Shown one piece after another: positions 12,990 to 19,815 of a DNA stretch of 31,672 nt (positions are counted from its first letter, which is position 1; each line of letters opens with the position of its first letter). This DNA is from a virus. A program made the position numbers and the translations under genes. The notes under the pieces were generated by a model. That model worked only from the letters and a program-made list of their open reading frames with translations, was not told the DNA's origin and searched no databases. The stretch spans positions 1 through 31,672 of the IMG/VR virus record IMGVR_UViG_3300032050_000525, one strand, 5' to 3'.

Positions 12990-13160
12990 TTACTTTATTA
13001 TCTCATAACCTAAGCGGGCGCAGCTCTCGCGGTAACTACGCTTAGCGTCCCTTACGCTATAGCCGTAATAGGTACTACTCTCTAGCCACTTTACGCCTTG
13101 CCAGTAGACTAGTGCGCTTACTACTATCGCCCCGCTAGGGCGTACTCTTTCGATTATCAC
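12990..13160 (-). CDS. Hypothetical protein, 56 aa
   Basis: GTG start at 13160 overlapping the previous stop (TAGTG). MIIERVRPSGAIVVSALVYW, then QGVKWLESSTYYGYSVRDAK and RSYRESCARLGYEIIK: a short beta-beta-alpha-like protein. The final part (YSVRDAKRSYRESCARLGY) is a basic helix of a type seen in small phage DNA- or protein-binding proteins. Last gene of the upstream half of the operon. Unknown function. Confidence 0.6.
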   Translation of the reverse strand: MIIERVRPSGAIVVSALVYWQGVKWLESSTYYGYSVRDAKRSYRESCARLGYEIIK

Positions 13161-13306
13161 TAGGCCACCGCCTCAACGAATAGGCCGGCCTTAAGGTACG
13201 CCTTAACGATTGCCCTCGCCCTCGCCTCGCTTAGGTCTGCCACCGCTAAGATCTCGCCGGTGTGGGTGTCCTTGATTATCGTGTAACGCTTAGCCTTAGC
13301 ACTCAT
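13160..13306 (-). CDS. Hypothetical protein, 48 aa
   Basis: MSAKAKRYTIIKDTHTGEIL followed by AVADLSEARARAIVKAYLKA. It resembles a beta-hairpin plus a basic Ala-rich helix. Coupled on both ends (TAATG and TAGTG). Gene unrecognised. Note the GC-rich codon choice (GCG, GAG, GGC) relative to the late genes. Confidence 0.6.
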   Translation of the reverse strand: MSAKAKRYTIIKDTHTGEILAVADLSEARARAIVKAYLKAGLFVEAVA

Positions 13307-13440
13307 TACGCCACCGCACCCTCTCGCGCTTGACGATTAGCGCAGGGATAGCAATAGGTCTCAGTAGGTACGCCTAGAATAAAGGCATCCACCCCGCTAT
13401 AGACTAGATCCGTACTCTTGCAGCTCTTACACTCTTTCAT
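13306..13440 (-). CDS. Small zinc-ribbon protein, 44 aa
   Basis: MKECKSCKSTDLVYSGVDAF, then ILGVPTETYCYPCANRQARE: pairs CKSC and CYPC about 22 residues apart make a textbook minimal zinc ribbon. AGGGGC lies upstream of the ATG. The stop overlaps the next ATG. Possibly a transcription or protein-interaction adaptor; function not known. Confidence 0.65.
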   Translation of the reverse strand: MKECKSCKSTDLVYSGVDAFILGVPTETYCYPCANRQAREGAVA

Positions 13441-13490
13441 CTCTTGCCCCTTTTCTCATAATCTGCCCTATAGTTAGGTGCAGACTACCC

Positions 13491-13510
13491 CGCACCGGTA
13501 AGCCGGTGCG
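13491..13510. other. Perfect GC-rich hairpin in operon gap
   Basis: CGCACCGG-TAAG-CCGGTGCG: 8-base arms, 4-base loop, in the 83-base gap between the genes ending at 13524 and starting at 13440. There is no T run on either strand, so it is more likely an mRNA processing/stability element or protein site than a terminator. Confidence 0.5.
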
Positions 13511-13523
13511 AGATAGTACGCAA

Positions 13524-13667
13524 CTAGATACCTACGCACTCACTCATAGATCCGATACACCATCCCTCGCCCGTAAACCATAGGTTACCGGCTACCCATA
13601 GGGCTAGGGCTAAGCCCGCCCCAATTAGGATCGCCCGCACGATACGCCCGCGCTTATTAAGTCTCAC
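13524..13667 (-). CDS. Small single-span membrane protein, 47 aa
   Basis: GTG-initiated, coupled by GTGA to the preceding gene. The basic N-terminus (MRLNKRGRIVR) is followed by a hydrophobic helix (AILIGAGLALALWVAGNLWF) and a short tail with two Cys (WCIGSMSECVGI). By the positive-inside rule the tail with the two Cys faces outside, where a disulfide is possible. Unknown function. Confidence 0.6.
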   Translation of the reverse strand: MRLNKRGRIVRAILIGAGLALALWVAGNLWFTGEGWCIGSMSECVGI

Positions 13668-13870
13668 GATAATTCCCCCAATTCTTTATGAAAATTCCAC
13701 TCTCTAGTACGCTCTAAGATTAAGCGGTTAAGCTCTACACGGGCGCACGATACCGTGCAATAACCCCGCGATAAGTGAGATAGTCTGCCCGTAAAGTGGA
13801 CGGGGGTAAATCCTGCGGGCATAAGGCAGCTAGCCCCGCACCCGTAACACTTAAACGCCACCGCGCTCAT
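13664..13870 (-). CDS. Zinc-binding protein, 68 aa
   Basis: Starts MSAVAFKCYGCGASCLMPAG. C8/C11 (with C15) and C38/C42 (YCTVSC) supply a zinc site, followed by a C-terminal helix (RVELNRLILERTREW). GAGGGC precedes the ATG, which overlaps the upstream stop (ATGA). Function unknown. Confidence 0.65.
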   Translation of the reverse strand: MSAVAFKCYGCGASCLMPAGFTPVHFTGRLSHLSRGYCTVSCARVELNRLILERTREWNFHKELGELS

Positions 13871-14304
13871 ATTCTGCCCTCACGATCTAGGGCGCAGCCG
13901 TGACAGTCGCATATCTGCGGGGCGATAGTACAATTCCACCGCGCAGACTTACGGGCATCTTTAAGAGTCGGATAGTATGCAATAGGTGAGCCGTCGCTAT
14001 CCTTTAACCATTCACGGCCTAGCTCACCATAAGGGCATAGGGTTACGATCTCATATTCACGGGGCAGATCGTCGCGCTTGCTTGATACGATCACCATTAA
14101 ACTATCGGCGCGGGGCGTAATGCTTACCGCCTTAAAGTCTGCGATCCTACTATTAAAAAACCGCATAGTGTCGCGGGTAAAGTAATAGCCCTGCGCCTTG
14201 CTTGCTATCTGCGATTCGTGCCAGATTTCGGCGGGGCGTGTAGGGTAATTTCGGCAGCCGTTGCAGCTGCAAGGGTAAACGGTGAGAGCCTTATCGTTTG
14301 ACAT
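13867..14304 (-). CDS. First gene of minus operon, Cys-rich protein, 145 aa
   Basis: A CxCxGC motif occurs near each end: PCSCNGC (C12, C14, C17) and ICDCHGC (C132, C134, C137), with C90 and C125 between. The middle has a strand-rich segment (FKAVSITPRADSLMVIVSS) like a small alpha/beta domain. The twin CxCxGC ends could fold together around a metal. GAAAGG lies 15 or so bases before the ATG, and a good promoter lies about 40 bases upstream. Unrecognised. Confidence 0.65.
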   Translation of the reverse strand: MSNDKALTVYPCSCNGCRNYPTRPAEIWHESQIASKAQGYYFTRDTMRFFNSRIADFKAVSITPRADSLMVIVSSKRDDLPREYEIVTLCPYGELGREWLKDSDGSPIAYYPTLKDARKSARWNCTIAPQICDCHGCALDREGRI

Positions 14305-14344
14305 ATTCTAAGCCTTTCGGTAGTTGTTGATCTTGCTATGCCTT

Positions 14345-14372
14345 ACTATACGGTATAGGGCAGCTATTGCAA
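14345..14372 (-). promoter_or_regulatory. Sigma-70-type promoter of minus operon
   Basis: On the minus strand, TTGCAA (14367-14372), a 16-base spacer and TATAGT (14345-14350) form a good -35/-10 pair. Start would be near 14338, with a leader of ~34 bases to the ATG at 14304. The -10 lies in a perfect inverted repeat CTATAC-G-GTATAG (14346-14358), which could be an operator. Confidence 0.65.
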
Positions 14373-14551
14373 GCACATTTCACAATTATTTTGCGGATTA
14401 CTGGTCACACTTTCGACAGTAACACGGTAGACAGATAGGCCGGTGGTGTCTGCCCTGTTAGGGCTTGCCGGTAGGGATAAGAGCCGGATCTATCGGCACC
14501 GGTGCAAGGGTTAGCGGTATCGGATACTTAATTAGGGGAATAGGTGAGCGA

Positions 14552-14650
14552 TAGACCGCCAGAAGATGAGCAAGCCCCCAACAATTCACTAGACCACCGC
14601 GCTAGACCGACAGACTAAACCGACAGTAGGGCAGGGGTAGACGGCAACAG
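14552..14650 (+). repeat. Iteron-like repeats, consensus TAGACCGACAG
   Basis: Imperfect copies start at 14552 (TAGACCGCCAG), 14590 (TAGACCACCGC), 14603 (TAGACCGACAG), 14616 (TAAACCGACAG) and 14638 (TAGACGGCAAC). Copies two to four follow each other at an exact 13-base period. They are too short and too tightly spaced for a CRISPR array, and resemble initiator or terminase binding iterons. Confidence 0.6.
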
Positions 14651-14765
14651 GACAAACAGGCACCCGCCCATAGTGAAAACACCAGACACCATACCTATAC
14701 ACCCTCACAAAAAATATTTGCTAAAGTGAAAGCTAAAAGTGGCCTCTGAACAGGACTTATACCGG

Positions 14766-14781
14766 TGTGATAGACATCACA
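14766..14781. promoter_or_regulatory. Perfect CRP/GlxR-type operator TGTGA-N6-TCACA
   Basis: TGTGATAGACATCACA is an exact match to the consensus of the cAMP-receptor family (E. coli CRP, corynebacterial GlxR, mycobacterial Crp). The extended palindrome is TGTGAT-N4-ATCACA. Its centre lies about 60-62 bases upstream of the start expected from the -10 box at 14822-14827, the spacing of class I CRP activation, and that promoter has a poor -35. Confidence 0.7.
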
Positions 14782-14821
14782 GAAATAAAACGGGAAATGC
14801 GTTAAATTTCCTGCCTTAGTA

Positions 14822-14827
14822 TATAGT
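14822..14827 (+). promoter_or_regulatory. Candidate late promoter -10 box
   Basis: TATAGT in the context GTATATAGTAGGGG resembles the minus-strand boxes (GTATAGTAAGG). No good -35 is found 16-18 bases upstream, which would suit an activator-dependent promoter. Start would be about 14834, giving a ~220-base leader to the first late gene. Confidence 0.45.
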
Positions 14828-14833
14828 AGGGGA

Positions 14834-14945
14834 GCGAAGCGGGGAAGACCTTCGCGACCCGTACGGTTGCCTCTCACGAGGCCCCTAGGCCGAGTACTGA
14901 CTTACCCCTCAGTTCGCTGTAGCTCCTTCGGGCGTCAAGCCCGAA
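14834..14945 (+). other. Hairpin-rich leader of late transcript
   Basis: Three perfect stems occur in a row: GCGAAG/CTTCGC (14834-14839 with 14850-14855), GCCTC-TCAC-GAGGC (14869-14882) and TTCGGGC-GTCAA-GCCCGAA (14927-14945), followed by ACCG-CAG-CGGT (14945-14955) and a CTTTT. The first stem begins where transcription is expected to start. It could be a stabilising 5' leader, a small RNA or a packaging recognition structure; I cannot assign a known RNA family. Confidence 0.45.
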
Positions 14946-14991
14946 CCGCAGCGGTGCCTTTTAGTCGGGTGAGGTCTATCTAATACTAGAT

Positions 14992-15017
14992 CCGCTAAAT
15001 TACTCAGCCCGCTAAAT
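14992..15017 (+). repeat. 9-base direct repeat CCGCTAAAT
   Basis: CCGCTAAAT at 14992-15000 and again at 15009-15017, 17 bases apart, about 40 bases before the first late gene. Possibly a protein-binding site; short enough that chance is not excluded. Confidence 0.35.
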
Positions 15018-15056
15018 AAAATCACTTCCGGCCCAGCCGGTCCTAGGAGAATAACA

Positions 15057-15212
15057 ATGGCAACTAGAAAACCAAGACCAGTTTTACCTAAAGTAAAACC
15101 AACCCTTTCTGCTGTAAGACCTGTTTCTCCTGGTCGTACTCCTAAAACACCAAAAGATTTTTCGGGCGTTAAAATAGCTCCAAGAGCCGGAAGAGTCCGT
15201 CCAACTAAGTAA
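15057..15212 (+). CDS. Small basic Pro/Lys-rich protein, 51 aa
   Basis: MATRKPRPVLPKVKPTLSAV, then RPVSPGRTPKTPKDFSGVKI and APRAGRVRPTK. Highly basic and Pro-rich, almost certainly disordered. AGGAG precedes the ATG by eight bases. It is the first gene of the late operon, just before the large terminase. It could be a DNA-binding packaging accessory, but it does not look like a small terminase. Confidence 0.65.
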   Translation: MATRKPRPVLPKVKPTLSAVRPVSPGRTPKTPKDFSGVKIAPRAGRVRPTK

Positions 15213-15224
15213 ACTGGGAGTCTA

Positions 15225-17087
15225 ATGGCTGAGAACTCAGCAGACATCGCCAAGAGAATTATCCTCGGCGCTGTCGCAGAAGGTATGACAGTTGAGGCAG
15301 CTACTGCCTCTGCTGGCAAGTCCATTAAGACTTATGAGTATTACCGCCGCACAGATAAGATATTTGCAGATAAGGTGGATCGAACCCGCCTAGGGTTGAA
15401 GGATAAGCAGTTCGCTTCCGGCGATGCTCACGACCTGACCTTCGCAGAGTTTCGCCAGAACTTCCTCCACAGTAAGACCTTCCCACATCAGCAAAACATT
15501 GTAGATGTGATCGAAGGCAGAGAACCTGGGTGGCTACACCCCAGTATGAAGTTTGAGCCAGGACTTGCAGCAAACCGCGTCCTGATAAATATCCCGCCAA
15601 ACCACGCCAAGTCCATTACGATCACTGTGGACTACGTCACCTGGCAGGTATGTAGGAATCCTAACTTTAGAGTTCTTATTGTATCCCAGACGCAGCAACT
15701 AGCTGCCGACTTTCTCTACGCCATCAAGCAACGTCTGACTCACCCAATGTATGCAGATCTTCAGAGCGCTTATGCTGCTGGCGTAGGGTTTAATTCCAAG
15801 TCTGCTTCGTGGCAGGCAACCCGTGTCACCTTTGGTGATGAACTTCGTGAGTCATCTGAAAAGGACCCGAACATCGAAGCCGTCGGTATCGGTGGTCAGA
15901 TCTACGGTAAGCGTGCCGATATGATTATCGTAGACGATGCGGTCACCTTAAAGAACGCTAATGAGTTTGAGAAGCAGATCCGCTGGTTGACCCAGGACGT
16001 GCGATCCCGTTTGAACCCTACGGGTAAACTGATTGTTATTGGAACTCGTGTAGCCTCGGTGGATCTATACCGCGAGCTACGCTCTGAGGACCGCTACCCT
16101 GGTGGTCAGGTTCCTTGGAAGTATCTAGCAATGCCGGCCCTTCTTACAGCCGATGAAGATCCTGACAAGTGGGAAACCTTATGGCCTTTCTCGGACGCTC
16201 CATTTGATGGACAGTTAGAATCTGATAAGAACGAAGACGGCCTATACCCTCGCTGGTCTGGACGCAACCTTTACAATGAACGCCAAGCGATGGATGCAAG
16301 CACCTGGGCTTTGGTATATCAGCAGCAGGACGTTTCTGAAAATGCTGCCTTTGATCCCGTGTGTGTTAAAGGATCTATTGACGGTATGCGTAAGGCAGGC
16401 AACCTAGTTGCCGGTCACCCAGGACATCCACGAGACTTAAACGGCTTTACTTATATTTGCGGTCTTGATCCTGCAATGATTGGCGATACCGCAGCTATCT
16501 GCTATGCCATTGACCGATCAACGAGCAAGAGGTACATAGTAGATGCTATTAAAATTAGCCGCCCGTCTCCAGCCGATATCCGTAATCTTATTTTTGATTG
16601 GACATCCCTCTACTCCCCCTCAGAGTGGATCGTCGAAAAGAACGCCTTCCAATCCTTCTTAACCCAGGACGAAGGTATCCGTATGCACTTAGCCTCACGC
16701 GGAGTGCAGTTCAAGGAACACCACACTGGTTCTAACAAGTGGGATGCCGGCTTCGGTGTAGCTTCTATGTCTACCCTCTTTGGTACTAAGCAGTTTGATG
16801 GTAAGCACCATCGAGATAACTTAATACATCTGCCATCAGATCAGACTGAGAATGTCAAGGCTTTGATTGAGCAGTTAATTACCTGGACTCCAACGACTAA
16901 GGGTAAGACCGATATGGTGATGGCTCTCTGGTTCTGCGAGATCCGAGCACGTGAGATGCTCAACTATGGCAAGTATGCCACCCATCATATGAAAAATCCA
17001 TTCCTATCTCGCCAAGAGATAGGCAAGCGAACAGTCATCAACTTGGAAGAAGCGTTCGCAGAACAAAACAAAATGAGAGTAATCTAA
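15225..17087 (+). CDS. terL: Terminase large subunit
   Basis: 620 residues; the packaging motor ATPase/nuclease. The ATPase shows an atypical Walker A (IPPNHAKS, residues 123-130, Ala in place of the usual Gly), Walker B MIIVDD (233-238) and a VIGTR coupling-type motif (271-275). The RNase H-like nuclease has D415 (ICGLDPAMIGD), E471 (EWIVEKN) and D563 (KGKTDMVMALW). The first ~60 residues (RIILGAVAEGMTVEAATASA, then GKSIKTYEYYRRTDKIFADK) look like a helix-turn-helix of the small-terminase type, fused N-terminally, and no separate small terminase gene is visible nearby. GGGAG lies before the ATG at 15225. Confidence 0.92.
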   Translation: MAENSADIAKRIILGAVAEGMTVEAATASAGKSIKTYEYYRRTDKIFADKVDRTRLGLKDKQFASGDAHDLTFAEFRQNFLHSKTFPHQQNIVDVIEGREPGWLHPSMKFEPGLAANRVLINIPPNHAKSITITVDYVTWQVCRNPNFRVLIVSQTQQLAADFLYAIKQRLTHPMYADLQSAYAAGVGFNSKSASWQATRVTFGDELRESSEKDPNIEAVGIGGQIYGKRADMIIVDDAVTLKNANEFEKQIRWLTQDVRSRLNPTGKLIVIGTRVASVDLYRELRSEDRYPGGQVPWKYLAMPALLTADEDPDKWETLWPFSDAPFDGQLESDKNEDGLYPRWSGRNLYNERQAMDASTWALVYQQQDVSENAAFDPVCVKGSIDGMRKAGNLVAGHPGHPRDLNGFTYICGLDPAMIGDTAAICYAIDRSTSKRYIVDAIKISRPSPADIRNLIFDWTSLYSPSEWIVEKNAFQSFLTQDEGIRMHLASRGVQFKEHHTGSNKWDAGFGVASMSTLFGTKQFDGKHHRDNLIHLPSDQTENVKALIEQLITWTPTTKGKTDMVMALWFCEIRAREMLNYGKYATHHMKNPFLSRQEIGKRTVINLEEAFAEQNKMRVI

Positions 17088-17098
17088 GGAGAATAGAA

Positions 17099-17626
17099 AT
17101 GCCAGAATCAAAAAAGACAGGAAAGACCCTCCCTAAAGGGATGGGAAAAACACCAGCAAAAGCTGTAGCAAAAAAAGCAGAAGCAAAGAAGCCTTCAACT
17201 TCATACTCACCAAGAGCTTATGTAACAGGTTTGCGTAAAGAAATGTACGCGGTTCAAGGAGCAGAATCTAAAAAGAAGAGCGATGCTCGAATTGCTGCTA
17301 AGAAGGCAGCATCACGTGGCCCAAAGGCTGGTTCATCAGTAGTCTCTAAGGTAGGCAAGGTAGCAGGTAAAGTTGCAGGCCGTGCAAAGACAGTAGCACG
17401 TGAAGTACGCGACATTAAGACAGCAGTTGGAACTTCGCTTCGTGACCAAGAGCAGAACGTTCGTAGAGCCGCTATGGGTGTAAAGCCAACAGGTAAGAAC
17501 GTTGGTAAGAACATCAGAACACAGATCAAAGAAGTTGGAACTGCTATCAAGTCTGGTAAGAAGGGTACATCTTCTGATATGTACAACAAACCAGGCGCTT
17601 ACACAAAAGGCACAAAGCGTAAGTAA
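17099..17626 (+). CDS. Lys/Ala-rich basic protein, 175 aa
   Basis: Starts MPESKKTGKTLPKGMGK. It is very rich in Lys, Ala, Gly and Ser (KAVAKKAEAKKPS, KVGKVAGKVAGRAK), with a composition like histone H1 or phage DNA-condensing proteins and little predicted fold. AAGGAG lies 8 bases before the ATG. Between terminase and portal, so either a DNA-binding internal virion protein or a packaging factor. Confidence 0.65.
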   Translation: MPESKKTGKTLPKGMGKTPAKAVAKKAEAKKPSTSYSPRAYVTGLRKEMYAVQGAESKKKSDARIAAKKAASRGPKAGSSVVSKVGKVAGKVAGRAKTVAREVRDIKTAVGTSLRDQEQNVRRAAMGVKPTGKNVGKNIRTQIKEVGTAIKSGKKGTSSDMYNKPGAYTKGTKRK

Positions 17627-17656
17627 TAGTTTTAATCCCCGTTATTAGGAGTTACA

Positions 17657-19420
17657 TTGTTATCAGTCAAAGAAGTTGACGCGAAGTTATCGCGCCTACG
17701 CACACGCTCATCAGCGCGTGACCAGCGTATGCGTGATGTACTTTCGGTACGTCAAGGAGATATCTCCAAGGTATTTCCTTCGATGTTCTCAGAGGACTAT
17801 CCAAAGCCTCTCGTTGCAAACTTCATTGACGTAGCAGCACGCGACTTAGCAGAGGCAATGGCCCCATTGCCATCCTTTAACTGTTCAGCAACCAATATGG
17901 TTTCTGATGCAGCACGTAAGGCTGCAGATACTCGCACACGCATTGCTAACTTCTATATATCAAACTCTGATCTACAGCTCCAGATGTACACAGCAGCCGA
18001 TTGGTATAATACCTACGGTATGTGTGTAGGTATGGTTGAGATGGATTACGATGATAACAATCCTCGTATCCGTATGCTCAATCCATTTGGAATCTACCCA
18101 GAGTTAGATCGTTACGGCAGAACCTTATCTGTAACTCAGGTTATTGTTACCGATGCTGAATCACTAGCATCACAATATCCAGAGTTCTACGAGCAGATTC
18201 TAGGTCGTAACCAGTATCAGTTATCATCTCCTTATGTATCAATGGTCAAGTACCACGATAAAGATCAGGACCTGCTATACCTACCTGAGCGTAAGAACTT
18301 AGTTCTATCCTCAACGCCGAATGTTCTTGGCAAGTGTATGGCACGTACTGTTATGCGTTCCTCCTTAGATGGCGAAGCACGTGGTCAGTTTGATGATGTA
18401 CTCTCAGTCCAACTGGCCCGTGCTCGCTTTGCCATCTTGCAGATTCAAGCTGCTGAAAAATCTATCCAAGCACCTATTGCTATCCCACAAGATGTGCAAG
18501 AACTTGCACTTGGTCCGGATGCAATTATGCGTTCTGCTAATCCACAAGGTATTCGCCGTGTACCACTAGAGCTACCACCTGGAGTCTTTACAGAATCCGG
18601 TGTGCTAGAGCGTGAACTACGTATGGGTGCTCGTTACCCAGAGTCTCGTTCAGGTAACATTGACGCATCTGTTGTTACAGGTCGTGGTGTACAAGCTCTA
18701 CAGGCTGGATTTGATACACAGATCAAGGCAGCACAAGCACAGTTTGCTCGACTATTTACAGAACTTACCTCACTCTGCTTTGAAGCAGATGAGAAAATCT
18801 TTGGTGGAATTCCAAAGACTATCAAGGGTTCTGATGACGGAACACCTTATGTACTTAAATACATCCCAACCCGCGACATCAAGGGTGAATATGGCGTAGA
18901 TGTCCGTTACGGAATTATGTCCGGTATGGACCCTAACCGTGCCATCATTGCTTTGCTACAAATGCGTTCAGACAAACTCGTCTCACGCGACTATGTACGT
19001 CGTGAGATCCCTATGGATCTTAACGTTACACAGGAGGAACAACGTGTTGATATTGAAGAAATGCGTGATTCTCTGCGCGTTGCTGTTGCTCAGTACGCTC
19101 AGGCGATACCGGCACTCGCGGCGCAAGGCCAAGACCCTTCACAGATTATCAGCCGTATCGCAACTGTTATCCAAGGTCGCCAAAAGGGACAAGCCCTAGA
19201 AAACATTATTGAAAAGGCGTTTATGCCAGAACCAGTACCAGCACCAACCCCAGAGATGCCACCTATGGCACCAGGTATGGAGCAACAGATTCCAGCAGCA
19301 GGTGCGGCCCCCGCCCCTGCCTCGCAGCAACCTACACAAACACAAGCTGGTTCGGCCCCTGCTGCTGGTCAACGTCCAGATATAGCACAACTACTCGCTG
19401 GTATTACCGGCGCAGCATAA
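17657..19420 (+). CDS. Portal protein
   Basis: 587 residues from TTG 17657, with TAGGAG at 17645-17650. Its position after the terminase, its size, and a mixed helical/strand body with LNPFGIYPELDRYG (wing-like region) and a long helix-rich second half (SVVTGRGVQALQAGFDTQIK, then AAQAQFARLFTELTSLCFEA) correspond to a phage portal. The last ~70 residues are Pro/Ala/Gln-rich (EPVPAPTPEMPPMAPGMEQQ). It forms the dodecameric vertex through which DNA enters and leaves the head. Family within portals was not determined. Confidence 0.82.
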   Translation: MLSVKEVDAKLSRLRTRSSARDQRMRDVLSVRQGDISKVFPSMFSEDYPKPLVANFIDVAARDLAEAMAPLPSFNCSATNMVSDAARKAADTRTRIANFYISNSDLQLQMYTAADWYNTYGMCVGMVEMDYDDNNPRIRMLNPFGIYPELDRYGRTLSVTQVIVTDAESLASQYPEFYEQILGRNQYQLSSPYVSMVKYHDKDQDLLYLPERKNLVLSSTPNVLGKCMARTVMRSSLDGEARGQFDDVLSVQLARARFAILQIQAAEKSIQAPIAIPQDVQELALGPDAIMRSANPQGIRRVPLELPPGVFTESGVLERELRMGARYPESRSGNIDASVVTGRGVQALQAGFDTQIKAAQAQFARLFTELTSLCFEADEKIFGGIPKTIKGSDDGTPYVLKYIPTRDIKGEYGVDVRYGIMSGMDPNRAIIALLQMRSDKLVSRDYVRREIPMDLNVTQEEQRVDIEEMRDSLRVAVAQYAQAIPALAAQGQDPSQIISRIATVIQGRQKGQALENIIEKAFMPEPVPAPTPEMPPMAPGMEQQIPAAGAAPAPASQQPTQTQAGSAPAAGQRPDIAQLLAGITGAA

Positions 19421-19437
19421 GTGAGGGAGGTGTAAAT

Positions 19438-19578
19438 ATGAACAAGGGATCACGCGCTAAGGCGCCAATGTCAACGCCAGTAGAAGGCAAGAAGGATACC
19501 TCTAAGCCAAAAGGCGGCAAGGTTTTTTTCGGAATGATGGCAAAAGCTCGCAAAGGCACATCAGTAAAAAAAGGTTAA
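19438..19578 (+). CDS. Small basic protein, 46 aa
   Basis: MNKGSRAKAPMSTPVEGKKD, then TSKPKGGKVFFGMMAKARKG and TSVKKG. Lys/Gly-rich and basic. GAGGGAGG occurs before the ATG. One of several tiny basic proteins in the head module; function unknown. Confidence 0.6.
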   Translation: MNKGSRAKAPMSTPVEGKKDTSKPKGGKVFFGMMAKARKGTSVKKG

Positions 19579-19605
19579 TAGATTTAGTGGAAGGTGTGTA
19601 GGACG

Positions 19606-19815
19606 ATGGATAATAATAGAATACGTCGTCCTATACGCCCTTCTGATTTTATAGTAATACTTGCAGAAGCTGCATATAACTTCTCGCAGGTTGCATCAGG
19701 ATTTTTTGAATCATTATATGAATTAAGTATTTACCATTCTAACCATAAGACTGAAACTAATCAGGCGTGGCAACAAATGGCGCAAGACCTAGAGACTTTA
19801 GAGGAGGACCGATGA
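19606..19815 (+). CDS. Hypothetical protein, 69 aa
   Basis: ATG 19606 is preferred (GTAGGACG upstream); a GTG at 19594 is in frame. The N-terminus is basic (MDNNRIRRPIRPSDF), followed by a hydrophobic/amphipathic helix (IVILAEAAYNFSQVASGFFE) and an acidic end (LETLEEDR). The stop overlaps the next ATG. Possibly a short head or tail-joining factor; unknown. Confidence 0.6.
   Translation: MDNNRIRRPIRPSDFIVILAEAAYNFSQVASGFFESLYELSIYHSNHKTETNQAWQQMAQDLETLEEDR

Larger units (their letters stand above)
14305..15056. other. 750-base non-coding control region
   Basis: No convincing gene was found on either strand. It separates the minus operon from the plus late genes. It contains the minus promoter (14345-14372), several short GC-rich inverted repeats (for example GCCCT-GTT-AGGGC at 14452-14464), the iteron-like array (14552-14650), an AT-rich stretch (about 14706-14740), the CRP-like palindrome (14766-14781), a plus -10 box (14822-14827) and a hairpin-rich leader. 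The combination of iterons next to an AT-rich stretch is compatible with a replication origin; a packaging site just upstream of the terminase gene is the alternative. Confidence 0.7.

Noticed and set aside
14552-14650. CRISPR array
   Set aside because: Repeat units are 11-13 bases and contiguous, with no spacers; no cas1/cas2 genes in the window.
14695-14877. A 60-residue minus-strand frame in the control region
   Set aside because: It runs through the CRP-like palindrome and promoter, has no SD or motif, and lies alone.
14909-15325. A 138-residue minus-strand frame opposite the first late genes
   Set aside because: It is antisense to the leader, the 51-residue gene with its good SD and the terminase start; hydrophobic composition is that of an antisense shadow.
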